From Treponema sp. (GTDB lineage Bacteria > Spirochaetota > Spirochaetia > Treponematales > Breznakiellaceae), in the NCBI GenBank assembly GCA_009782955.1, contig WRIB01000034.1, forward strand, positions 1-32,083: 32,083 nucleotides of DNA, in the 5' to 3' direction. Shown here piece after piece: positions 15,708-22,093 of this stretch (position 1 is its first letter; each line of letters begins with the position of its first letter). The notes below the pieces were generated by a model that was not told where the DNA came from, made no database searches, and saw nothing but the letters and a program-made list of their open reading frames with translations. A program made the translations under genes and the position numbers.

Positions 15708-15837
15708 GCTTTTTCAAAACTTCAGTTTTTGAAAAAGCTACCTTAATTTTTGAGGAAAAAACGGTAGTACCAATTGCAGTGGTCATGCCTATTTTTCCAA
15801 AGCATTTTTCAATACTAACAAAGTTTTGAAAAATGCT
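15708..15837 (-). promoter_or_regulatory. Two interchangeable hairpins between nusA and infB
   Basis: On the transcript, hairpin 1 pairs TTGAAAAATGCT (15801-15812, minus strand) with AGCATTTTTCAA (15826-15837) and overlaps the nusA stop codon. Hairpin 2 pairs GCTTTTTCAAAA (15727-15738) with TTTTGAAAAAGC (15708-15719) and ends about 12 bases before the infB start. The downstream arm of hairpin 1 contains TTGAAAAA and the upstream arm of hairpin 2 contains TTTTTCAA, so they can also pair with each other. Two exclusive structures are possible. Confidence 0.5.
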
Positions 15838-17296
15838 ACTCATCTTCATACTCAAAACTTAACCCTATTCCGCAGACTGGGCAATTTGTCATATCCACGG
15901 TGATTTTTGAACCGCATTCGGGACATTCGTATTCTTCCGCTTCTTCTCCCGCTGCTGTATCTTCTTCTTCGGCTGTTTCTTCTTCCGCTTCTTCTTCTGT
16001 TGTTTCATCTTCCACAATTTCAACAAATTCTTCTATAAGCTTGCGGAGTTCTTCGATCTGAGAAGTACTAATACCCTTAAGGTTTGCAATTTCTTCTTCC
16101 GAAAGGGCAAGGAAATCTTCGATAAACTCAATATCGTTATCCATAAATCCTTCGGCAATTTCTTTTGCAATCCCCGGCAATTCGGAAATCCTGGAGATTT
16201 CTTCTGAATCGCCGAAAAGCTCGGATACAGCCCGGCGGGATTCTGAGGCTATGTCCATTTCTTCAAATTGTGCATCGGTTTTTACATCGATGTTCCAGTC
16301 TACCAATCTGTTGGCAAGCCGTACATTAAGGCCTTGTTTTCCTATTGCCAGAGACAACTGTGATTCTGCAACAACAGCCAGTGCCTGATGCTTGCCTTCA
16401 TCAAGGATAATTACATCCCGTACTTCTGCAGGTGAAAGCGCGTTTTTAATAAAACGCCGAGGGTCGGGATCATATTTTAAGATGTCGACTTTTTCGCCTT
16501 CCAGTTCCCGGATAACGGCCTGAATTCTTACCCCTTTTAAACCGACACAGGCGCCTACAGGGTCCACATCATCCCGGTTTGAATAAACTGCCAGCTTGGT
16601 ACGGTATCCTGCTTCTCTTACTATTTTGTGAATCTCGACAGTTTTATCGTAGATTTCCGGTACTTCCAGTTCAAAGATCGCACGAACGAATTCTGTGTGA
16701 GTTCGGGAAAGAACCACTTGCAGTCCTGCCGGAGTTTTGTTTACTTCGGTAATCAAGGCTTTGATCCTGTCGTTAACATGGTACAATTCCCGCGGGGATT
16801 GATATTTCTTGGGGAGTATTCCTTCTACCGTTCTAAGGTCAACATAAATTGTTCCGTTTCGTTCCCTTTGGTAATAACCAATGATAATTTCCCCTACTTT
16901 ATCTTTGAACTCGGAATAAAGGCTGTCTTTTTGAATTTCCCGAATTGTCTGGTGAGCAGTCTGCTTGGCGCTTTGCACAGCGACACGATCAAAATCTTTG
17001 GGGTCTACTTCGATTAAAAGTTCATCCCCCAGTTCGGCATCGGGATTTAATTCCCGAGCTTCTTCCAAATCAATTTCTGCCGATGGATCGTAAACACCGT
17101 CAACTATTTTTTTCTGGGCATAAATTGAGACTACTCTGTTATCTTCGTTAAACCGCACTATAGCATTATCAGCGTTACCATAACGGCGCTTATATGCTGC
17201 AAGCAGAGTATTTTCTATTGTTTTAAGGATCAATTCCTCAGAGATCCCCTTATCCTGAATGAGTTGACGAATTGCATCCGACATATCCGTTGCCAC
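15836..17296 (-). CDS. nusA: Transcription termination/antitermination factor NusA with C-terminal zinc ribbon
   Basis: NusA binds RNA polymerase and nascent RNA and modulates pausing, termination and antitermination. The 486 residues hold the polymerase-binding N-terminal domain (1 to about 130), an S1 domain (about 135-200), and two KH domains with GACVGLKGVR (near 245) and AIGKQGLNVRLA (near 318). A helix-hairpin-helix-like segment (about 365-425) follows. After that comes an acidic, Glu/Thr/Ala-rich linker and then a zinc ribbon, C458-x2-C461 and C472-x2-C475, which ordinary NusA lacks. GTG 17296 is the start because GGGAGG lies at ideal distance; the internal ATG four codons on does not. 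It follows rimP by 14 bases. Confidence 0.96.
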   Translation of the reverse strand: MATDMSDAIRQLIQDKGISEELILKTIENTLLAAYKRRYGNADNAIVRFNEDNRVVSIYAQKKIVDGVYDPSAEIDLEEARELNPDAELGDELLIEVDPKDFDRVAVQSAKQTAHQTIREIQKDSLYSEFKDKVGEIIIGYYQRERNGTIYVDLRTVEGILPKKYQSPRELYHVNDRIKALITEVNKTPAGLQVVLSRTHTEFVRAIFELEVPEIYDKTVEIHKIVREAGYRTKLAVYSNRDDVDPVGACVGLKGVRIQAVIRELEGEKVDILKYDPDPRRFIKNALSPAEVRDVIILDEGKHQALAVVAESQLSLAIGKQGLNVRLANRLVDWNIDVKTDAQFEEMDIASESRRAVSELFGDSEEISRISELPGIAKEIAEGFMDNDIEFIEDFLALSEEEIANLKGISTSQIEELRKLIEEFVEIVEDETTEEEAEEETAEEEDTAAGEEAEEYECPECGSKITVDMTNCPVCGIGLSFEYEDE

Positions 17297-17310
17297 GTCA
17301 CCTACCTCCC

Positions 17311-17835
17311 CTAACCATCTAACTTTGCCTTGGCTATAGTTTCATAATTCATTGTTTGTATCCCTTCCGCCGTTTCCAGCGTAATTTTTTCTTCATCAGA
17401 CCCGCGGAGTATGCCCTGCTTCCAGTGGTCAGCACCGGTTTGCCAGCATTTTACCGCTTTGCCTGTATAATGCCGGAATTCCGCCCCTTCTTTAACAAGC
17501 CGGTCTGTCCCGGGCGAAGACACTTCAATATACAGGTCTTTTCCCTCCAGTACCAATTCCAGTCTGGGCATAACAGCCCTGTGTACTCTGGAAAGTTCGT
17601 CGGTACCGATCCCATTCTTCCCGCCGCAAATGGCAGGTTTATCCGGACTTTCCTTGTTTTCCGCCATGGGCTTAGTTATAACCAGCCTGACCTGGGCGCT
17701 TCCCTTCCGGCGGAACAGATCCAGCTCTACCAGGGAAAAACCCAGACCATTAACCACGGGTTCCAGTTCCGCAATGAGGCCTGCTGCTGCTTCGTCCGGT
17801 TCTCTGGCTTTGTACTGCACTTGCCTCCCAGACAT
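17311..17835 (-). CDS. rimP: Ribosome maturation factor RimP
   Basis: RimP assists 30S subunit assembly. The 174-residue protein has the two-domain family layout: an N-terminal alpha/beta domain (about 18-120, GLGFSLVELDLFR, then the ISR-like LSRVHRAV and EVSSPGTDR) and a C-terminal SH3-like domain (about 125-174). ATG 17835 directly follows the T-run of a terminator-like hairpin and has no Shine-Dalgarno. GGGAGG inside the gene precedes an in-frame GTG (17820) but is too close to it. The start is therefore less certain than the identity. It is the first gene of the nusA-infB-rbfA transcript. Confidence 0.93.
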   Translation of the reverse strand: MSGRQVQYKAREPDEAAAGLIAELEPVVNGLGFSLVELDLFRRKGSAQVRLVITKPMAENKESPDKPAICGGKNGIGTDELSRVHRAVMPRLELVLEGKDLYIEVSSPGTDRLVKEGAEFRHYTGKAVKCWQTGADHWKQGILRGSDEEKITLETAEGIQTMNYETIAKAKLDG

Positions 17836-17836
17836 T

Positions 17837-17867
17837 AAAAAAGGGGCGTCTGAACGTCCCCTTTTTG
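17837..17867 (-). terminator. Terminator-like hairpin abutting the rimP start (possible attenuator)
   Basis: On the minus strand AAAAAGGGG pairs with CCCCTTTTT around a short inner stem with one bulge and a four-base loop. The T-run continues straight into AATG, the rimP start. It lies between the promoter at 17890-17918 and the first gene, so it must be transcribed through for the operon to be expressed. It could also act on the plus strand, but no plus-strand gene ends here. Confidence 0.65.
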
Positions 17868-17889
17868 TGCGATATCAGACTGTCAGTTC

Positions 17890-17918
17890 ACTGTATCATG
17901 AATAAGAAAAAGTGTCAA
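17890..17918 (-). promoter_or_regulatory. Sigma-70-type promoter of rimP-nusA-infB-rbfA
   Basis: Read on the minus strand, TTGACA (17918-17913), a 17-base spacer and TACAGT (17895-17890) form a good promoter. Transcription should start near 17883, giving a leader of about 45-50 bases made almost entirely of the terminator-like hairpin. Confidence 0.75.
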
Positions 17919-17944
17919 TAGGAACATTTATTTCTTAAATTACT

Positions 17945-18054
17945 CACGTCTGGACGCAAAGTACTCAGCAGAGGCTGAGTTCGCAGGGAGAATAATAAGA
18001 ATCCTTTATCACTAATTATTCTTTGCATCCTCCGCGGTTTTGCGTCTCTGCGTG
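17945..18054. repeat. Long imperfect inverted repeat upstream of rimP
   Basis: The ends CACG-TCTG-GACGCAAA (17945-17960) and TTTGCGTC-TCTG-CGTG (18039-18054) pair as 4 + 8 bp around a symmetric TCTG/TCTG internal loop. Inside are CTCAGC/GCTGAG (17964-17979) and AGAATAAT/ATTATTCT. It resembles the non-coding palindromic repeats rich in CGCAGAG / CTCTGCG seen between genes of many bacteria. No protein-coding pattern is visible. Confidence 0.6.
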
Positions 18055-18056
18055 AT

Positions 18057-18118
18057 GAGGCTCCCCGAGGCAAGCCTTGGGGTATCCTGTAACCTTTCAT
18101 TATCTGCCAGGGAGCCTC
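18057..18118. repeat. Inverted repeat with 9-bp perfect arms and an inner CAAG-loop hairpin
   Basis: GAGGCTCCC at 18057-18065 and GGGAGCCTC at 18110-18118 are exact reverse complements. The inner hairpin at 18065-18082 (CCGAGG-CAAG-CCTTGG) is followed by GGGTAT. The block 18065-18085 aligns with 18187-18207 (CCGCTG-CAAG-CAACGG, again then GGGTAT), so the two are diverged copies of one small hairpin unit. Confidence 0.55.
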
Positions 18119-18143
18119 GTTCGAGAGGAAATTTATTATACCG

Positions 18144-18284
18144 TCTGGTTTAATACCTAACACTCTCATATTCTGATTCCTTTCAGCCGCTGCAAGCAAC
18201 GGGGTATGTACAAGCCGCCTTCTGGCGGCGTCGTACAATAATTAACCTAACACTCGCCGACCATAGGGAGGCATTAAACCAGAC
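18144..18284. repeat. 141-bp element bounded by a 12-bp perfect inverted repeat
   Basis: GTCTGGTTTAAT at 18144-18155 and ATTAAACCAGAC at 18273-18284 are exact reverse complements. Just inside, an 11-bp direct repeat ACCTAACACTC occurs at 18156-18166 and 18245-18255. The interior holds the CAAG hairpin and the GCCGCC/GGCGGC hairpin. No reading frame inside looks coding. The shape is that of a small non-autonomous mobile or REP-like element; no target-site duplication was recognised. Confidence 0.55.
18205..18283 (-). repeat. Dispersed repeat, copy B
   Basis: Read on the minus strand this matches copy A (9787-9874), with the hairpin GCCGCC-AGAA-GGCGGC in place of GCTGCC-AGGA-GGCAGC. Here the stem is extended by TGTAC/GTACA. 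The copy sits in non-coding DNA and does not precede a gene on its strand, unlike copy A. Confidence 0.7.
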
Positions 18285-18321
18285 TTTCGAATAAAATGTA
18301 AAATTCGGCGCCAATATACGG

Positions 18322-18350
18322 TTGTTAAACAAAGTAAATACCGTTATTCT
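18322..18350 (+). promoter_or_regulatory. Possible promoter giving a near-leaderless HAD transcript
   Basis: TTGTTA at 18322-18327, a 17-base spacer and TATTCT at 18345-18350 lie immediately before ATG 18357. Transcription would start within a base or two of the start codon, and no Shine-Dalgarno is present. Both hexamers are imperfect. Confidence 0.35.
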
Positions 18351-18356
18351 GAAAAA

Positions 18357-19001
18357 ATGAAAAAAGCTTTTATTTTCGATTTAGACGGTACTTTGACCAA
18401 CAGTATCTATGATATTGGCGACAGTGTTAATTATCTGCTGACCCAACGAGGGCTCCCTTTACATAGTTATGATGAATATCAAACTTATATGGGCATGGGT
18501 ATAAACGTTACCCTGAGCAAGGCCATGCCAGGTTATGACGACCTTCCCGAAGAAGAAAAAGCCGCTCTCCGCAAAGCGTATACGGCTCATAACGAGGAAC
18601 ACTGTCTGGATAAAACCCGCCCCTACGAAGGAATACCCGACGCGCTTAAGGCGCTTGAAGAACGCGGAATGGTAATGGGAATATTTTCCAATAAACCGCA
18701 GCCACTGGTTACCAAAATTGCAACATTTCTTTTTAAGGATTTTACCTTTGCTTTTATGCTGGGTGATGTTGAAGGTGCGCCGATGAAACCCGATCCGGCT
18801 AGAATGCTTGCGGAACTGGAAAAGCTTGGCATCAGTGCGGCGGATTCAGTTTTTGTTGGAGACGGTAAACCCGATGTTGTTACGGCAAAAAGAGCCGGTA
18901 TGTTTGCCTGCGGAGTAAGCTGGGGGTTTAAAGGCCCTGAAGAAGTGGAAGGTGCAGATATCATTGTTTCACATCCCAGGGAAATACTGGACATCACTTA
19001 G
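18357..19001 (+). CDS. HAD-superfamily phosphatase, phosphoglycolate phosphatase (Gph) type
   Basis: A 214-residue HAD hydrolase with a small helical cap. FDLDGTL carries nucleophile Asp8 and Asp10; FSNKPQPL is motif II; the KPDPARML lysine is motif III; VGDGKPDV is motif IV, with GKPD in place of the common GDSxxD. Likely substrates are phosphoglycolate or another small phosphate ester. ATG 18357 is the only sensible start although no ribosome binding site precedes it. It is followed after 9 bases by another phosphatase gene, so the two may act in one pathway. Confidence 0.88.
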   Translation: MKKAFIFDLDGTLTNSIYDIGDSVNYLLTQRGLPLHSYDEYQTYMGMGINVTLSKAMPGYDDLPEEEKAALRKAYTAHNEEHCLDKTRPYEGIPDALKALEERGMVMGIFSNKPQPLVTKIATFLFKDFTFAFMLGDVEGAPMKPDPARMLAELEKLGISAADSVFVGDGKPDVVTAKRAGMFACGVSWGFKGPEEVEGADIIVSHPREILDIT

Positions 19002-19010
19002 GAAAAGCAA

Positions 19011-19835
19011 TTGATAAAAAAAGGCAATCTTGAACAGCTCCTTCCCCTGGTAAAAAAAACTGCCTTTGATGCATGCAGCTGTATTTACAGGGAAGATACG
19101 GATCTCAAAATTGAAACAAAAGGCCCTCACGACTACCTTACCTATATTGATCTTTTTGTCAGTGAATATCTTGTGTCGGCATTGCCAAAACTACTGGAAG
19201 AATCGACTGTTATTTCCGAAGAAAGCAAAGCACAGAATGTTTCTGTACCCTACCGCTGGATTATCGATCCCATAGACGGCACCAACAACCTGGTATACGG
19301 CCTTCCGTTTTATGCGGTTTCTATTGGATTGGTTTGCGAAAATCAACCTGTACTGGGCGTGGTGTACCATCCACCTTCCGGGGAACTTTTTTCCGCTGCT
19401 GCCGGCTGCGGCGCTTTTGTTGAAAACGCGCTAATACCCGGAAGGCCAGCAAAAACAATCAAGGTAAACGAAGAAACAGATTTGGACAAGACAATTATTA
19501 TGTGCGAAACTGATCCGTACTTCGAGCGGGACAAAAACCCATCCATGGATTTGATTAAAGCCGTTTATAAAAATTGTATAGATTGCCGCATTACCGGATC
19601 GGCAGCTGTGGACATGAGTTATATAGCTGCAGGCCGCGCCCACGTTCATTTTTGCCGTCATTTGAATCCATGGGATTATGCCGGAGGAGCGGCAATTCTT
19701 ATCGAAGCTGGAGGCATAGTAAGTCAATGGGACGGAAGCCCCATAAGTTTTGAAATTGCAAAGCATACTAACCTTGCTTCGAACAATAAGACGGTTCATC
19801 AGGCAATGCTGGAAATTGTAAAGGATTTTATTTAA
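19011..19835 (+). CDS. Inositol-monophosphatase-family phosphatase (SuhB/CysQ-like)
   Basis: A 274-residue Mg-dependent phosphatase. Visible metal-site motifs are ISEESK, DPIDGTNN (Asp86, Asp89, Thr91) and NPWDYAGGAAILIEAGG (Asp222). Family members hydrolyse inositol phosphates, fructose-1,6-bisphosphate or 3'-phosphoadenosine phosphates, and sequence alone does not decide between them. The start is TTG 19011, preceded by AGGAAAAG; no ATG fits the conserved N-terminus. It lies between the HAD phosphatase and the CoA ligase on the same strand with short gaps. Confidence 0.88.
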   Translation: MIKKGNLEQLLPLVKKTAFDACSCIYREDTDLKIETKGPHDYLTYIDLFVSEYLVSALPKLLEESTVISEESKAQNVSVPYRWIIDPIDGTNNLVYGLPFYAVSIGLVCENQPVLGVVYHPPSGELFSAAAGCGAFVENALIPGRPAKTIKVNEETDLDKTIIMCETDPYFERDKNPSMDLIKAVYKNCIDCRITGSAAVDMSYIAAGRAHVHFCRHLNPWDYAGGAAILIEAGGIVSQWDGSPISFEIAKHTNLASNNKTVHQAMLEIVKDFI

Positions 19836-19848
19836 AATTGTATTGATT

Positions 19849-21162
19849 ATGACGTATCAGTACTGGAATGAACAGCTTGAAACAATATCTCGCAAAGAAC
19901 TGGAAGCATGGCAGCTGGCAAAGCTCAAAGAAACAGTAGGGCGCAGTCTCCGCACGCCTTTTTATCAAAAGCGGCTTACAGAATCGGGCATTAAAAGCCC
20001 TGACGATATTAAAAGCCTCGAAGACCTTAAACGTATTCCCTTTACAACCAAAAACGATCTGCGGGATGGATTTCCCTACGGTTTTCTTTCCATACCCAGA
20101 GACGAAGTAGTCCGCCTTCATGCATCAAGCGGTACCACCGGTACACCTACAACGATTTACTTTTCCCGTGATGATCTAAAACAATGGGCAAGTTTTATGG
20201 CCCGGTGTATTTACGGCACAGGCTGTACCAGGGCGGATGTATTCCAGAACATGATCAGCTACGGCCTTTTTACCGGCGGCCTTGGTTTCCACGCAGGCGC
20301 AGAAGAGGTGGGTATGCTGGTGATCCCCTCCGGCTCAGGAAACACCGCCCGCCAGTTTCGTCTTATGCAGGACTTTGGCACTACGGCAGTCCATGCAACC
20401 CCAAGCTTTCTCCTTCACGTTGAATCAAAGATGAAGGAAGAAGGTGTTAAACGGGAAAGTCTTCTTCTTAAGCGTGCCTTTGCCGGAGCCGAACCGTATT
20501 CCGAAGACACCCGCAAACGTATCGAAGGATTGCTTAACATAGAAGTCTTTAACTCCTACGGCCTTTCCGAGATGAACGGCCCCGGCGTTGCTTTTGAATG
20601 TCAGTGCAAGAACGGACTGCACATCTGGGAAGACGGCTATATTGCAGAAATCATCGATCCGGAAACCCTGGAAAATGTAACAGGAGACGGCAGGGGTGAA
20701 CTGGTAATTACCATACTGTGCAGGGAAGCTACACCTATACTCCGCTACCGTACCCGCGATCTGACAGGTTTTATACCCGATAATTGCCCCTGCGGCCGGA
20801 CACACCGCCGTCTCTACCGCATTACAGGACGCAGCGACGACATGCTGATCATCAACGGCGTAAACGTTTTCCCAAGCCAGATCGAAGAAGTGATCATGGC
20901 TATAAACGAAGTGGGCAACAACTATGTAATTGAAATAGAAAAAGAAGGCGTCCTGGACCGGCTGACCGTTAAAACTGAAATAAAACCGGAAAACTTTATG
21001 GACGATACCCGTCCTCTTAACGCATTAAAAGAAAAGATACGCCGCCAGATTCAGGCTTCGATCACCATTAACCCCCGGGTGGAACTCAATGAAGCGGGTT
21101 CCCTGCCCGTAAGCGAAGGCAAGGCTGTACGGGTAAAAGATTTGCGGCCAAAAGATCTGTAA
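19849..21162 (+). CDS. Phenylacetate-CoA ligase family protein (PaaK-like)
   Basis: A 437-residue AMP-forming acyl/aryl-CoA ligase of PaaK length. The N-terminus (MTYQYWNEQLETISRKELEAWQ) and the ATP-binding loop ASSGTTGTPT (Ser93-Pro100) are typical. Further motifs are NSYGLSEMNGPG, YRTRDLTG, the CPCGRTHRR cysteine pair and GRSDDMLIINGVNVFPSQIE. It would activate an aromatic acid such as phenylacetate or indoleacetate with ATP and CoA. No other phenylacetate pathway genes are nearby; in anaerobes such genes often act in amino-acid-derived acid metabolism. ATG 19849 is chosen over TTG 19843; neither has a clear ribosome binding site. Confidence 0.92.
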   Translation: MTYQYWNEQLETISRKELEAWQLAKLKETVGRSLRTPFYQKRLTESGIKSPDDIKSLEDLKRIPFTTKNDLRDGFPYGFLSIPRDEVVRLHASSGTTGTPTTIYFSRDDLKQWASFMARCIYGTGCTRADVFQNMISYGLFTGGLGFHAGAEEVGMLVIPSGSGNTARQFRLMQDFGTTAVHATPSFLLHVESKMKEEGVKRESLLLKRAFAGAEPYSEDTRKRIEGLLNIEVFNSYGLSEMNGPGVAFECQCKNGLHIWEDGYIAEIIDPETLENVTGDGRGELVITILCREATPILRYRTRDLTGFIPDNCPCGRTHRRLYRITGRSDDMLIINGVNVFPSQIEEVIMAINEVGNNYVIEIEKEGVLDRLTVKTEIKPENFMDDTRPLNALKEKIRRQIQASITINPRVELNEAGSLPVSEGKAVRVKDLRPKDL

Positions 21163-21186
21163 AAAAACTGTATCCGCAGCCGTTAA

Positions 21187-21888
21187 TCAACTTGCTTTTT
21201 TCAGGTTTTTTGGAATGATAATCCGGGCAATGGTCTCGTCGCCGTCCTTGAGTATGTCAAAGGCATTAACCCCAAGACCCAGCTTTTTCAGCATAATAAC
21301 CAGCATCACCAGCCCCAACCCGGCTCCTTCCGAATCATCTACCATTTGAACCATATTTCCTTCGGGATCACTCAGCATTTGCATTATAGCCTCTTCCATA
21401 TCCTCGTATTTTCTGGCATTGACAAGCTGTTTCTGGATACGTTCATGCTCTACATCATTAATAGTGGCGTTGTTTCTGACTTCTATTGTAATGCTGTTAT
21501 CTTTCAGATGAAGAATCAGTCTGATATACAGCTCGTGCCGGCGCTGTAGGTCCAGATAATAATTGATATTGTTAAGGGTATCGCTTTTAAATGTACTCAT
21601 ACCCTGCTTGTAATCATTTACATCATTCAGATCCAGTCCCTGTTCGATAAAATACACCCGTTTGGTATTGGCTTTTTTGGCGTTAACGGCCAATTCCTGG
21701 ATGCAGTAGATTAAATTATCCTTAAGGCGGCTTTGTTTGGCATGATCCAGAAAAGTCCCTATTACCTGCTCTATATACTGCTCTGTCTTTTTGGGCAGGG
21801 TATAGGTGGTCATTACCAGGGGAACTTCCTTTTTAATTGCCTGGGTAACTTTGTCAGAATCAATAATAATTTCTTGTAAATCGAACAT
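21187..21888 (-). CDS. Protein with degenerate GHKL (histidine-kinase-like) ATPase fold
   Basis: A 233-residue soluble protein with elements of the GHKL ATP-binding fold: an N-box-like IQELAVNAKKAN (Glu65, Asn69), a G1-box position filled by VRNNATI instead of DNG, and a G2-like EGAGLGL at 187-193. No phosphoacceptor histidine, sensor or transmembrane region is present. It may be an anti-sigma-type kinase or a regulatory ATP-binding protein; I do not recognise a named family. AAGGA precedes ATG 21888. It is transcribed alone, divergent from nhaC and convergent with the CoA ligase gene. Confidence 0.75.
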   Translation of the reverse strand: MFDLQEIIIDSDKVTQAIKKEVPLVMTTYTLPKKTEQYIEQVIGTFLDHAKQSRLKDNLIYCIQELAVNAKKANTKRVYFIEQGLDLNDVNDYKQGMSTFKSDTLNNINYYLDLQRRHELYIRLILHLKDNSITIEVRNNATINDVEHERIQKQLVNARKYEDMEEAIMQMLSDPEGNMVQMVDDSEGAGLGLVMLVIMLKKLGLGVNAFDILKDGDETIARIIIPKNLKKAS

Positions 21889-22028
21889 TGTACCATTCCT
21901 TAAAACAAGTCAAAACACTAAAAACCTCAGCCCTGGCATAAGTTCCCAGCCAACAGCTGTTCATGATTAATAATGTACACAATTTATAAAAAATTACAAG
22001 AATCTGATAAAACTTTTGTCAAAATTCG

Positions 22029-22068
22029 TATAATTGCCAAGAATAAGTCTAAAATGGTATCCTTATTC
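22029..22068 (+). promoter_or_regulatory. Possible -10 box and leader hairpin of nhaC
   Basis: TATAAT at 22029-22034 is followed about where transcription would start by an inverted repeat, GAATAAG (22041-22047) and CTTATTC (22062-22068), with a 14-base loop. No good -35 hexamer lies at the right distance. The rest of the 205-base gap to the divergent gene shows no other clear element. Confidence 0.3.
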
Positions 22069-22093
22069 AGCCATATTTAATTGGAGGAATTGT

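Noticed and set aside
17915..18238. 107-codon open frame on the minus strand
   Set aside because: It lies wholly within palindromic repeats and has no ribosome binding site or protein-like pattern.
21889..22093. Riboswitch in the gap before nhaC
   Set aside because: Only a simple 7-bp inverted repeat is visible; no conserved riboswitch core was recognised.
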